Assembly (NCBI RefSeq): GCF_030272615.1
Contig: NC_081413.1
Location: forward strand, 450,284,538 to 450,348,537
DNA from: Cryptomeria japonica
Lineage: Eukaryota > Streptophyta > Pinopsida > Cupressales > Cupressaceae
Reading direction: 5' to 3'
DNA: 64,000 bases
Under the pieces are notes generated by a model that was not told where the DNA came from, made no database searches, and saw only the letters and a list, made by a program, of their open reading frames with translations. Below are positions 1 to 11,857 of this stretch, piece by piece (the stretch's first letter is position 1; each line of letters opens with the position of its first letter). The position numbers and the translations under genes are program-made.

Positions 1-2564
1 ATTAAACTCTTCTTTATTCACTATTTCTTCCTTATTCTCACTTTTTTTTTTAACCTTATTTTCATCATTTCCATCATCCTTACTGTCTACCTTGCCGACT
101 GTCAGTTTAGATATACTTTGTTCATGTGTTGTTCCAGTTCCAGTTCCCGTTTCTTCTTCTGCTTCTACCGATATCTCAATATTAAGCTGAGTATCATCAG
201 GGATGGTTTCTATTTTCTTAATTTCATCTGGTATCTCAATATTCTACTAAGAGTCAACAGTGTTGACTGGTGACTCAGAGATCTCAACATCTGTAGTTTC
301 AACTTTCTTTACCTCTGTAGTTTCTTTATCCAGCACAATATTAAAGTCCCGAGTGTCCACATTCATGGTAAAAAGAATGTCTGACTTTGGATTAATGTCA
401 TCCTTTTTTATTTCCTCTTCCTTATCTTTGAGTTGACTATCAGTTTGTGATAGTGCCTCTGCAGTTATTGGTGGGGTGTCTTGTGCCAGTGGAGGAAGGT
501 TATCCATGACCGTGATATCAGGTACACTTCCAATTTTCCCTTTACCTTTATCAACTTTATGATATACCTTAGCAAAAGACTTATCTACTTTTTGTCTATC
601 CTTCTGTCCTTTATTCTCTTTCTCAGCAAAAAATATATCCCACTTATCCGCTATTTCATTTGCTATTTCTTTAACTTTGTCAACCATAAGACTAACTTGT
701 CGGTGACCACTCACAAAAACTATTTTGTTGTCTTCAGATATTAGATCATCAATTTCCTTCTTGGAATTAACAAGATGCACAACTAATAGAGCTTCTACCT
801 TTAATTTCTTGTCAAGCTCCATAACAGACATTCTCTTAGCCTCTAATCTTAAGTATAAATCATTTGGCAAAACATCTACAACTTCAATAAGAGCTTTCTT
901 GTCTATATCTAGGTATAGAATAATACTTTCTTCTATGGTTTCCTTATCTTAATCATTGAAAGAATGATAAAATTTATTCACATTACCAAGGTTACCATCT
1001 TGGGTGATTTCATTGATCAACTCTTTCGGTGAAAGAGTATCTAGTTCCTTAGGTTCAAGTTTCTTCTTTGGAGTCACTTTGTTCTTCGGACCACTGGGCT
1101 CTCTTACAGCTAGTTGTTTCTTTCTCTATATCCTTGACTTCTTGGGAGATGGAGCAGGTGTCGGTGAGGGTTTTCTTTTCTTCCTATCCACTCTCTTCAA
1201 TTCAGCTACCTGATCAGTGTCAGAGTCAAATGAAGTAGACACAAGGGAAATCTGAGCTACCAATTTCTGCACTGATTGAATTTCATTCACACTAGTAGCA
1301 ATACCGCCAAGATTCATCAATTCTTCTATAAAATCCTTTAACATCTTAGAAGAATCTTTCATGTCCTTTTCTGTTTTATTTCTCTGCTTCATCATAGCAA
1401 CAACACTTTCAATAGTTCAACATTAAAAAATATCTCCTTTGTTGGTTCTGGTGGAGCATCTAGGAGTATTTTAGCATATGAATCCAAGATGTGTGAATCC
1501 ACCTCATATCCCATCTCTATAATCCAGATAGTTCAGGGTCTAACTACCTCCATCTAAATTTCATCTCTTTTCACTACAAAGCATACCTGTTTATCATATT
1601 TATCCACAATGCTTTGGGGAATCCTTTCCCTTTATCTCATTTTAGCTTGGAAATTCTTGGAATAGTCTTTCACCAACTCATCACCATCACATCCCATATC
1701 ATTAATTGCCTCATTTATTTTTTTTCCAACAGAAGTATCATAGGTAAAATCCTTATATCATATACCAAGAATCTCTTTTGAGAAGTAAAGCATTAAACAC
1801 ACAATCAAACTTCCAAATTTGAAAGTTCCCTTCTTATCTCGTATTATTTTATCCAAATTCTCTAGCAATTCATCCTTTAACCATTCACATATGTCAATTT
1901 TAGCTTTATTTACAATCATCTCATGAGCACTATGAATGTAGGAACTAGATACAAAATTCAACCTATTAGTATGAGCAACTTTATAACCAATGACCATACT
2001 TGCAAATTTAACATTGTTATCTTTTATATCATTGACCCTAAGTGACCTGTTGTCAAATGTAGCTCTGGTTAAGCTCATAACCTCTTTGTTTGGGATTTTC
2101 TTCTTCTTGTTAGGCCTAGTGTCAGTGGATGGTAAACTAGTAATAGCCCTTATAGCTTCCTTAGTAATCTTAAAAACTGTGTCTAACCACATAAATTCAC
2201 CATGAACCCTGTTAAGAACATAGCAGACGGTTGCATCTGAGAATTTTGACATATGGAGGATATCAATGAAACCTAAATCCTCAAATACCTTGTGTTCTGG
2301 TTTCACTACCCCATTCTTGTTAGTGATAACATTCATGTACATGTTCTTCAAATCTTTGGATCCTAAACTTTATATGTTACAATGTATGTATGCCCTAGGG
2401 TCTTCAGTAAACGCAACTCCCTTCAAATTTACAGAAAATGCACCAATGGAGTCATCCAGTTTTTCTATCTTAGGAATGATTTTGAAAATGGGTTTAGGTC
2501 ATTTTATGTTCTCCACAATGGTAGGGTTTTCTATGAATTTAGGAACGAAGGATGAAGAAGCCAT
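1..2564 (-). pseudogene. second gene carried by E1, unknown function, decayed
   Basis: I do not recognise this family. Reading starts at ATG 2564-2562 (MASSSFVPKF...) and continues through in-frame stops near 2494 and 2370, an open stretch 1758-2351 (197 aa), more stops, then open stretches 1126-1395 and 247-870, leaving the window at base 1. The N-terminal third looks like a folded domain with alternating hydrophobic helices, ending in a helix with FGSLIVCLMLYFSKEILG. The rest is hydrophilic: a Lys/Arg-rich patch with PSPTPAPSPKK near 1130, then a Lys/Glu/Asp-rich tail with coiled-coil character. It lies downstream of the gag-like gene in the same orientation and has its own TATA box, so it may be a captured host gene or an extra element gene. 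The helix end resembles one in P2 (38825-39058), only weakly. Confidence 0.5.
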
Positions 2565-2708
2565 TGCGAAAGATAAATACCTTTAACTGAGAAATCCTTG
2601 AATGCTTTGAAAGACCTTTGCTACTTTGCCTTTAGAATGTCTTTGCTCAATTTCACTCTCTTTGAATGCTTGGATGCTTGATAAGTCAAAATGAGAAGTT
2701 ACAGTGCC

Positions 2709-2714
2709 TTTATA
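2709..2714 (-). promoter_or_regulatory. TATA box of the second gene in E1
   Basis: TATAAA on the minus strand, about 145 bases before the first ATG (2564) of the downstream gene, with no start codon for a long frame between them. The spacing suits an internal Pol II promoter with a 5' untranslated region of roughly 110 bases. This is an inference from motif and position only. Confidence 0.45.
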
Positions 2715-2867
2715 ACCCAAAAGTTAACTTACAACCACAATAAATGCTTTGTCGGTGAACTGAAAACTCCACATATCTGTTGGTAAAGAAGATTTATAAA
2801 TTCTTACCACCAACCGAGGGTAAATGCATGATTTTCAATTAGTTGCCTTACCCCTAAGGATTATTCC

Positions 2868-4010
2868 TTAGTTAGATGAAGAATTTCCTATCGGTGCAGG
2901 ATTTCTCTTTTTTGCTGGTGCAGAGACAGATTCATCAATTCTCTGATCTCTCTTCCTAATCCATTGTTTAGAAAATTCTTGCTTGATTTCAGTCACCTTT
3001 TCTTTGCCTTTGTCATTAGAGCCTTTATTGTTCGCCGATATAGTCTTACTTCTACAACATTTTGCATTATGCCCAATCTTGTTACATGCATAACAAGTTA
3101 CATTGTTTCTCTGAATAGCTTTTCCATAACCTTGACCAGTTTGAGTTCTTCATTGATTAGATAAATGTCCAAATCTACCACAAACATAGTATTTCACATT
3201 CATTTTGCAATTGTCTAAGTTATGACCATTTTTATCACATTTGGAACATTGACCGGTGGGTCAGTTTGTATTCTGATTATTCCTAAATCTACATTGATTT
3301 TCTCTATGACCAAATTTGGTGCAATTAAAACATTTCCCATTGAATTTATAAGAATTAGGTTGCCTTACCAATTTGTTGTGATCATGATTTTTTGTAGTCC
3401 CAAAACTTTCTCCATGTTCAAATCCAAGTCCAATTGTTTCTCCATTAGGTTTTTGAATTTTCAGCATATCATCAAGATTATTTGAACTCTTCTTGAATTT
3501 GTCTTTGTATTCATTTGCAATGACCAACTCACTTTCCAAAGTGATAACTTGTCTCATAAGTTCCTCTTTGTCATGTTGCATGTGAATCAAATCAGTTTTA
3601 AGCATATCATTTTCATAACTAAGCCTTACGGATTCATCTGATCTTTCATTAAGTCTTTTGGCCAAATCTTCTTCATTCCTCTTTCTATCTTCAATATCCT
3701 TGCATAATTTGATGGTTAAATCTTGTATCTCATTCTTCATGTTACTCTTCTCTTGTCTCAATTTCTCTACAATATCTCTAAGAGTTTCCTTTTCTTAATC
3801 ATCTTGATTTTGCAATTGCACATGTAATTCTTTTCTCTTATTCTTCGCTATAACTAGGTTATCTTGAAGTGCTTTGATAAATTCCCGAGTAGTTCTAAGT
3901 TCATCTTTCAATTTGATATTCTTCAATTTTTCTGCATCAAAATCTTCAAGAGCTCCTTCCAAATTTTTTCTCAAACTTTCCATCAGTATCGGTTTCAAAA
4001 TCTTCCTCAA
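2868..4010 (-). pseudogene. gag-like protein: coiled coil plus four zinc knuckles (E1)
   Basis: One reading frame runs from the Met at 4010 (or the Met at 3983) to the stop at 2868-2870, 380 codons, broken by in-frame stops at 3795-3797, 3261-3263 and 3150-3152. The first 200 or so residues are charged, Leu/Lys/Glu-rich and look like a long coiled coil. A linker with YKDKFKKSSNNLDDML follows, then a Gly/Ser region. Four zinc knuckles come next: CFNCTKFGHRENQC, CSKCDKNGHNLDNC, a degenerate YVCGRFGH unit cut by the third stop, and CYACNKIGHNAKCC. A Lys/Arg-rich tail ends the frame. Zinc-knuckle proteins of LTR elements package RNA in cytoplasmic particles. Knuckle series after a coiled coil also occur in gags of some plant copia elements, so a gag descendant is likely. 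E8 carries a clear relative with the same order. Confidence 0.75.
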
Positions 4011-4040
4011 GCTGTTAGGCTTCTACAAATAGAGAACTAG

Positions 4041-4052
4041 GCTCTAATACCA
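4041..4052 (-). other. E1 primer-binding site
   Basis: On the minus strand it reads TGGTATTAGAGC, one mismatch from TGGTATCAGAGC, the complement of the 3' end of plant initiator methionine tRNA. It lies two bases inside the LTR end, as usual for Ty1/copia-type elements. Confidence 0.85.
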
Positions 4053-4054
4053 AT

Positions 4055-4872
4055 TGTTAGATACTCGATCAGTCCCAAAGACACTAAGAGGGGGGCTGAA
4101 TCAGTGTCTAAATAGTAAATAAAAGATTTAAACTTGTTTGCAACTTTATAACCTAAATTAATATACCAATAAGCAAATAATAGTGCAGTAACGAGAAACA
4201 AAAGTATAACCATCAATGCACACCATAACATAGATACTTTTTCTAGCGAGGAAACCCGGTAGGGTAAAAACCTCGGTGGGATTTGTGACCCATAATATTT
4301 ACTCACTAGCCAATATGAATAAATATTACTTATACAATAGGGGCCTACACATGCAGGAAGACCAACAGCCTAGAGCTCACTGCTCAATCACAAAAAGGAG
4401 TCCCACTGACTACACTTGGATGGTTAAATCCAATGACAATGTATTGCTCAAAATATCATCTGCAATGCTGGATTCAGTACCAGTTTAAGCTCTGTCAGAT
4501 ACCTCTACCATAAACCTTGTTGCGCTCTACTCTAATCTTATTCGCTCATAAAATAATTACATCATAATGCATATATAGTTATTCTCTCTCATATGCCACT
4601 TACATTCATTACGTAAATATATTTTAAAATGACCTAAAAGATCTCATACATATATGAGTCTTTACAATACATCATATCAGCTATACAATATAATTACAAT
4701 ACAAAACAATATTATTTCTATGTCGGCTTAGAGTGTTGGTCTGATCTACTGTCAGTGTAGACTGGATGTCGGTGTGAATAAACTTGTAGTGCCTGTCGGT
4801 CCTGGTAGATGATGTATGTTGCCAGTGTAACCTGCGAACCATGTTACCAGTTGGTTGCCATCAATGACAACA
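4055..4872 (-). repeat. E1 5' LTR (818 bp)
   Basis: Starts TGTTAG and ends ACAACA on the plus strand, directly right of a primer-binding site in minus orientation. It contains the stem-loop shared by LTRs of this window (arms AGACACT 4079-4085 and AGTGTCT 4103-4109 around a G-rich loop), the box related to TTTTTCCC...TTTCCACG at about 4245-4290, and the near-palindrome TTGCCATCAATGACAA at 4855-4870 close to its outer end. The right boundary is set by the CA end and by the abrupt return to E2 integrase coding sequence. Confidence 0.75.
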
Positions 4873-7396
4873 TAAACTATTCTCATCTAAGTGTATAATG
4901 CCAACAACTGGTTCAACATTTTGTTTTGGTAAAGGTGTTACCAATTCAATTATAATTATTTCCACTGCTGGTTCTTTCTCATAAACTTTGATTTGACTTT
5001 TATTCAGCTCATCCACCTTAACATTAGTGCTCTCCACAATTCTCTCCAATCTCTTGTTATAACATCTATATGATTTGCTTTCATTAGAATAACCAAGAAA
5101 TATTCCTTCATCACATCTAGGATCAAATTTTCCAATGATATCATCTCTCCTGATATAACATTTACTACCAGAGATTCTAAAATACTTAAATGTAGGTGTA
5201 TTGCCAAACCATAATTCATAAGGTGTCTTACCGGTTTCTCCTTTTATATGTACTCTATTGAATGTATAAACTATTGTGCTCATGGCTTCTCTCTAGTAGA
5301 TATGAGGTAGATTAGCTTCCATCATCATTGTTCTAGCAACATCCAAGATAGTTTTGTTCTTCCTTTCCACAACTCCATTCTGCTGAGGTGTCCGGGGAGT
5401 AGAAAATTGTCTCCTTATGCCATGTTTCTCACAAAATGTGAATTCTCCACCATGATCTGATCTTAAACACTTAATCTTCAATCCTGTCTATGATTCAACT
5501 TTATCTTTAAATATTGTAAACTTTTCAAAAGCCTCAGATTTCTCCCTTAGAAAAGTAACCCGCATCATTCTAGAATAATCGTCAATGATTAGCATCAAAT
5601 ATTTATCACCTTGAAAACTTTTAATTCTAGTAGGACCACACAAATCAATATGAATAAGATCAAGAACGTCATTAGATCTGTCTTGTATACTCTTAAAAGA
5701 GGTTTTGACCTGTTTTCCCATTTGACATTCTTTACATATCGGATTATAGGGCTTCACAATCTTAAGTATATCTCTAACTTCCTTAGTTGAATTGATCTTT
5801 ACCATGCAATCGAAATTCACATGACATAGCCTTTTATGCCATAGCCAACTCTCATCAATTTGTGCAATCAAACATATCTTCTCACCGGAATTCAAATGAA
5901 ATATATTACCTTTTGTTTGATAACTAGTTGCAATCTCCAATCTAGATCTATTAATGATTTTGCATTTTCCATCTTTGAACTGTAATTGAAATCCCTTACC
6001 CACCAATTGTCCTACACTCAAAATATTATGCCTTAGACCTTCAACATAATAAACATTATCAATATTGTGCTTACCATCCAATGATATAGCTCATTTTCCT
6101 TTGATCATACATGCTTTGTCATCTCCAAATATAACCAAACCTCCATCAAATTCTTGCAAAGATAGAAACTTCATTTTATCTCTAGTCATATGATGTGATA
6201 ATCCATTGTCAATTACCCATTCATCCTTATCTTGAATTTTAGCAGCAAGTGCCTTCTCTTTAGGTACATTCTCTTTGAGTGTCGGAACATCTTCCTTGAT
6301 AGCCAGGAACACCCATTCCTTTCTATTGTTGGAACCACAAGTAGAGTCTTGTGTCGATTCATCATCAGAATCAATCACACCTTCCTCATCTACTATGTAG
6401 CATGATTTATCTCTATTTTTCCTGTAATTATACTTGTTTTGATATCCAGGGTTAGACTTAAAAGATCTTCTTTCTCTTTCTTCAAATCTTGAATTCCTTT
6501 CAGAATATCTAGATGCAAAATGACCTATCTTATTACATGCCAAACATTTAAAAGGTGTTTTTCCTTCATACTTACTTCCTACCGAACCTTTAGGTACTCT
6601 TCTAAAAAATAGGGCTTCAAGTTTCTCAAATTCTCCATCTTCTCTCTTCATATCATCCAATTCCTTTGCATACAAAGCTTTCCAATCTTGCTTGCCGGTT
6701 GATGATGTAAATGCATGAAAAGCAGGTTTAGACTTCACAACTCTATAAGGTCTAAATTCTCCAAGATCAAAAGAAAATAATTTCCCAACCAAGGTATCTC
6801 TATTGACAGAAGTATTAGCCATTATTCTAAATTCATTAATTGTAGTAGCTTTCATCTTGTAAGCTAGTGGCAAAGCTCTCAGAACTTTAGAAAACTATTT
6901 CATCTTCACTCAGATTTCCACCACAACATTGAATTCTTATAACAATTTCATTTACCCTTTCCATGAATGCAGTATTCATTTCATCTTCTTCCATCTTCAA
7001 GTTTTCATATATCACCTAGTAACCATCAATTTTAGCAATCTTAACAGTAGGGTCACCTTTATTATAAGTCTCCAACTTAGCCCATATAGCCTTCGCTGAT
7101 GATTTGTCAGTTAATCCCATTATTTGTTGATCAAAAAGTGCACACAAGAGGGCTTCTCTTTCTCTACAATCATTCTTAAGCTCCTTATCTAAGTTTTCCA
7201 GAGGAGGATTGGCAGATGTTGGATTAAAAGGAGTAACACCATTCTCTGTGATTTCCCAAATTTCCTTACTGAGACATCTCATATGAGTCTCCATATGAAT
7301 CTTCCATACTCTGTAATTTGTTCCATCAAGCCTAGGAATATCTCTCTGAAAGATAGCAGCCGATGAACTAGATGAACTTGAACTATTAGTCACCAT
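4873..7396 (-). pseudogene. gag-protease-integrase of E2 (copia), broken
   Basis: The Met at 7396 (MVTNSSSSS) is chosen as start because it follows the primer-binding site leader and matches E12. Gag (7016-7396, then 6091-6873 after a stop and a frameshift) has the LDGTNYRVWK motif of copia gag and a zinc knuckle CLACNKIGHFASRYS whose last Cys is replaced. Protease shows WVIDNGLSHHMT, so the active-site DSG has become DNG. Pre-integrase HHCC residues (WLWHKRLCHVNFD, CKECQMGK) and the integrase Asp residues (HIDLCGP, SDHGGEF) lie at 5293-6081, with the Glu in VVERKNKT. The C-terminal IFLGYS motif is at about 5080. E1 ends the sequence before reverse transcriptase. It once encoded the polyprotein for particle formation, processing and integration. 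Confidence 0.85.
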
Positions 7397-7439
7397 AGCA
7401 TCTTCCTCAAGCGGGTAAGCTTCTACACAGAGGACCAGA

Positions 7440-7451
7440 GCTCTGATACCA
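7440..7451 (-). other. E2 primer-binding site
   Basis: Reads TGGTATCAGAGC on the minus strand, two bases from the LTR end; a perfect initiator-Met tRNA match of the Ty1/copia type. Confidence 0.9.
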
Positions 7452-7453
7452 AT

Positions 7454-8458
7454 TGTTAGATAGTTGAAATAACTAGAAGACAACTGTGAGGGCGAGGTGA
7501 ATCAGTTGTCACCAGAATACCAAAACCCAAAAGATCAATACCAAAATGCATAAACCAATTACCAAAATACCGGATATACCAATTAAGCATAAGCAACAAT
7601 TAGAGAATAAATATCATCCACATGCCACCAAGATTTGTATGTGGAAAACCCGATAAAGGGAAAAACCATGGTGGGAAGCCTACCCATAGTCAAATAATAC
7701 TTCTACCGTAAGTATGTGATTACAAATGAGGGTCCTACACTTGCAAGAAGGCCAATAGCCTAGAGAACACTACTCATTAAATAATGATTCTCACTGACTA
7801 CATAAAAATCCAGACTATAATTTGGAAGAAGGAATGAACTGCAATGATAGCATCTCCTATGCCTGAATACGGTTCTGGTTAAACTCAATACCAGAGGAAT
7901 AAATCCTCTTACATGTCAGCCTGAGACCAAACAAATAATATCCAACCCATAAGACATCTCAGAAACACATCAAGAAGTCCAATCAACACGTTACATTAAG
8001 CTAGTCCATAACCTAGATAAACCGAGACCCAATTTAGGTCCACACACGCTAAAGCAATAATCCCAATCAACCAAGTCTCGAACATGATCACCATTAGCAT
8101 CCCAAATCTCCACTAGAAGCCTCACAAACACCACTTATGCATATCATCAAAGATCTTCAACAAATCTATGTTGGTGAAACCCTCACTCAAACAACAAACC
8201 AAGCTTACCAGCATATAGGATATCATCCAATCACCAGATCAAAACCAATTGACTGAACATGAATCTGAGTAGCATGAATAAGACAATTCCATAACCCAAA
8301 CATACCAAAGCATAAAGGATCATCATGATCTAATCCAACCAGAAACCAAGCAACCTACCCTGACCAAAAGGATACAGGTAAACAACCAAAACAACTAGTG
8401 TTGACATCAATGACAATTATCAATGCAACACATAATCAATTCCTCCAAATGGCCAACG
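7454..8458 (-). repeat. E2 5' LTR (about 1005 bp)
   Basis: Begins TGTTAG next to the primer-binding site. The outer end was set by alignment to the start of the E12 LTR (60241); the expected CA end is decayed to CG. It contains the stem GACAACTG (7479-7486) and CAGTTGTC (7503-7510), the GTGGAAAACCC...GGGAAAAACC box near 7640-7670, and TTGACATCAATGACAA at 8401-8416. Confidence 0.8.
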
Positions 8459-8459
8459 C

Positions 8460-8524
<65 letters not shown>

Positions 8525-9229
8525 TGTATGTGTTTAATGCATATGAACTTTATTCCCCTTCAAATCCATCCCCTTAAGACATACATCCTAAATGGATATA
8601 TATAAATTATTAAATTGATCAAGTGATTCATGCATTTATTGCTTATATGTATATTTTTAATTGACCACGTTTTAATTAAATAAGTATTTTATTGCTTATG
8701 TGTACACGCAGTAATTCCTTATGTGTATATATTGATTAATTGATTCATGTTTTAATTAAATGCGTGCTCAAGTACATATTTAATTTACATGTGTATTTTA
8801 ATTATTTACTTGAACTATGTGATTAAGTTATTTGAGAACTATGTGACTAATTTACATGTACATGATCTATCTATTTAGCATGTATAAAAATTAAAAACAT
8901 TTGTCCATGTCAAAATAAATATAATAAATGCATGCACGCATGTCCTGAAATGCACTAAGCTAGATGATATAAATTATATATATTTAATATCCATAAAACA
9001 CATGTACCGGCTCATAATATATATATATGCATTGTTCATGATGAAACAAGTCCATGACACATGAAATAAACAAATTGCATAAAATAAATAAGCATGACAT
9101 ACTGTATATATATAGGTCTTGAAATATTTTTCAAAATAAGTCTATGTGATGGAGTGTGAACAATAAACTGCATGAAAGACATAACAAATCTATATATATC
9201 AAGCCCCTTAAATCAAGAGGATTCCCTAA
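8459..9229. other. AT-rich stretch between E2 and P1
   Basis: Contains the microsatellite at 8461-8531 and then AT-rich sequence with many TATATA and TGTATA words. No coding potential seen. It holds one 17-base match (8566-8582) to the satellite unit at 27774-27790 in inverted orientation. It may be the 3' flank of P1. Confidence 0.5.
8461..8531. repeat. microsatellite (TGTATA)n then (TGTA)n
   Basis: Six copies or so of a 6-base unit change into about eight copies of the 4-base unit TGTA. The short open frame through it is a by-product of the repeat. Confidence 0.95.
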
Positions 9230-10013
9230 ATTCTAAATTTCTCTTCAAGCCACACATTTGAGAATGAGGAGAATCACTCTGCAAAACAAAATGAAAGCTT
9301 ATGAGAACTACATAATGTAATTATAAATTTTTATTTAACAAATTATAAATTGTTGTAAAACATTTTGTAACACATTATTTAAGTAGTTGTACAACTAAAA
9401 AACTTGTTGTATACGTGCATGAGTAGGCTCATCTCCTCTCTCCACTGAGTGATTTGCATCTCTAGGTGGTATAGGGACTATAGATGTGACCTCTAGTATC
9501 TCATGCTATAGTACACATAGATCAATGAAAAAATAGAAATTTATATTTAATGTGAACAATTAAATATATATAAATAAAATTTTTAAAGGTTGTAGAAATT
9601 TTGCATGTATATCCTAAATTTAGGTTATTTTAAAATGGGTACTACAAGAGAAAGTTTTTAAAAATATATATCGGGTACCTAAGCATCATATCCTCTATGC
9701 ACATCCATGTGTTGTACATGAGTATGTCCAAGTGTTGTGGGAAGAGTGTTTGTAATATTAGAAGCTAAAATACTAGAAGTAACAAGATCCTACATGGTAA
9801 AAGAAGAGAATATACATATATTAAATAATTCTCGTGTCAATTAAATGTACATACAACTTAAAAATGTGTACGATTTATATTTATTTAATTAAACTAAATT
9901 ATTAAATAAAAACTCAACTTGTATTTAAATTTAAATCAAATTGTTGACCTGAAATGCAGTCAATGTCTACAGAAAACTAGCAATAAGGTCACCATGATCA
10001 TGTGGGTCTGAAA
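9230..10013 (-). pseudogene. P1, 3' piece: exon-like blocks of a decayed gene
   Basis: Minus-strand blocks read as short open frames bordered by splice-like signals. One (about 9960-10013) continues the frame from 22577-22606 across the E3 insertion and ends at a CAG/GT donor. Another (about 9670-9795) follows an AG acceptor and encodes a Thr/Ser/His-rich stretch ending before a GT. A third lies at about 9415-9505, and a fourth follows a TTTGCAG acceptor near 9280. At least two in-frame stops are present. The product is unknown. Confidence 0.4.
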
Positions 10014-11079
10014 TGTTAGGTCTCGGAGACAACTGAGAGGCGGGGGGGGGGGGGGGGGGGGGGGTGAATCAGTTGTCAAATAGATTTAAACCAAAAACAA
10101 TTTAACCAACTTATTGCTTAATACCAGTAAACCAATTCAATATGTCGGTAGACAGTTTTAATAGTTAATTGCTATATCGGTAAGGATTAGTGCATGAAAC
10201 ATAAACACAAAGTTATCCACAACACATAACACCAATATTTGTATGTGGAAACCCTGTAAAGGGAAAAATCACGGTGGCAAACCTTACCCACAATCAGATG
10301 ATACTACTGTAGATAGTAAGTGTACATAAATGGGGTCTACACATGCAGAAAGGCCAACTGCCTAGAGCTCACTGCTCAATCACAAAATGGGAGTCACACT
10401 GACTACAGTTGGATGGTTAAATCCATTAAGAATGTACTGCACAAAATAGCATCTTCATATGGTGGATTCAGTATCGGTGTAGTTCTGATTGTCTTCACAA
10501 AAAACTTCCTTCAATCTTCAAATGATGTCTGTGTGTATAGCTCTATATACCTTCACACAATCCTTTTTCACATTCCACATTTGATCTTACAAATAAGATC
10601 TTACATTTATACCATAACCTAAGACCAATTTTAGTAGGTCGGCTCTATAAGATATTACAATAAAAACATTTTACAAACAATATAATATCTGATGTAATAA
10701 CTGATTGAACATGTCGGCTTAATGCATTTACAACAATAATTAATCATTTGCATAGTGTGCCATGTTGATTTGGAAAAGATAAACCCGCCGGTGTAACCCT
10801 AGACCTATTTGCTAGTAACAACAAATATGCAACTATGAATATGCCAATGAACAAAACTCCAGGACAAGATGTCCAAACGATATCTTTAACATAACCATGT
10901 GTTCTCCATATCATTCCAAGTGTCGGTGATCATTATATCTTGCTAGTGTACTAGATACAGGTGACTGTGCATGAGTCACTTGCTTGTCGGTGAATGTTGT
11001 TGATTCTCCAAAGTAACAGAGTTGATAAGAGTTTAGTAGGTGTTGACATCAATGACAAAACCATACCAAAATACTAGCA
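10014..11079 (-). repeat. E3 3' LTR (1066 bp)
   Basis: TGTTAG to AGCA; the poly-purine tract is at 11080-11091 (AAAGGGGGAGAT on the minus strand). It contains a run of 23 G (10042-10064) as the loop of the stem GACAACTGA (10028-10036) / TCAGTTGTC (10069-10077), and TTGACATCAATGACAA at 11043-11058. Confidence 0.92.
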
Positions 11080-11857
11080 ATCTCCCCCTTTGGCATTGAT
11101 GGCAACACAAGATGGAAAAACCATCAAAGTGCCAAAATAGAAATGCCAAGTACCAAAAACCAACAATCTCTAAAAAGATCATAAACAGAAATAAAAAATA
11201 CAGATACATAGAGTAATAACCTCTCCCAAACAACAATCTCTCCCCCTTGGAGCAACATGTGTTTTCCTTGTGTTTCTCAAAGTTTTTCCATACCAATCTC
11301 TCCCCCTTTGACATCAAATGCCAAAGTTACAATAAAACCAAGTTCATATACAAAATACCAATCAATTCAATATACCAACTACTCCCCCTGAGAAGTAGCT
11401 TCCCATCAAAGACCAGAATAAAGATTTCTCTGTTAATTCTATCGGTTGATGACAATTATCAACTGTCTAAGTCTCTCCCGGTGGTGGTATGACTCCAAGC
11501 TGATCTCTGAGATATTCAAAAGTCTCCTTAGGCAAAGGTTTAGTGAAAATATATGCAATTTGCTCTTTAGTATTCACATAAACCAGTTTTATCTCCTTTG
11601 CTTCAACATTTTCCCTTAGAAAATTTAGTTATGATAGAAACATGTTTGGTTTTAGAATGTAATACCAAATTCTTAGATATATCAATTGCTGCAGTGTTAT
11701 CACAATAGATAGTAATAGGTTCCTTGCATTTTACCTTTATGTCTTTCAACATTTTCTTAAGCCATAGTACCTATGTATAGTTAGTTGCTACTGCAACATA
11801 TTCTGATTCTGTTGTTGATAAAGATGTACAACTTTGTTTCTTACTCAACCAAGAAAC
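11080..11857 (-). pseudogene. E3 RNase H C-terminal part and 3' leader
   Basis: Next to the LTR are several poly-purine-like blocks (AAAGGGGGAGA at about 11080, 11230 and 11305, and a weaker one near 11385). The coding part (about 11480-11857) encodes the RNase H end with the IADIFTKPLP-type motif, broken by shifts. It stops at 11857, where E4 is inserted; the frame resumes at 17076. Confidence 0.8.

Larger units (their letters stand above)
1..4872 (-). mobile_element. E1: RT-less LTR element (LARD-like), left part beyond window
   Basis: Read on the minus strand it has a 5' LTR (4055-4872), a primer-binding site, a gag-like gene (2868-4010) and then a second gene (2564 to beyond base 1). No protease, integrase, reverse transcriptase or RNase H motif is visible in its 4 kb of interior. 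The 3' LTR is not in the window. It interrupts E2 at 4873, just after the integrase C-terminal region of E2, so it is the younger of the two. The TSD cannot be checked because the left end is missing. The same gag-like gene recurs in E8 at 34160-35359, so this is a family. The non-autonomous call is an inference from the visible part only; the missing left part could hold more. Confidence 0.75.
4873..8458 (-). mobile_element. E2: Ty1/copia element, 5' part, truncated by E1
   Basis: Minus-strand order is 5' LTR (7454-8458), primer-binding site, gag, protease, integrase. The sequence then stops at 4873 where E1 begins, so reverse transcriptase and the 3' LTR should lie left of the window. Gag starts MVTNSSSSS as in E12, and the LTR ends match those of E12, so E2 and E12 are one family. 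The coding region has several frame breaks but keeps intact glutamines in the integrase TPQQNG motif, unlike E12. Confidence 0.85.

Noticed and set aside
8423-8605. Open frame of 60 codons rich in Val-Tyr
   Set aside because: It is a translation of the TGTATA/TGTA microsatellite and has no other support.
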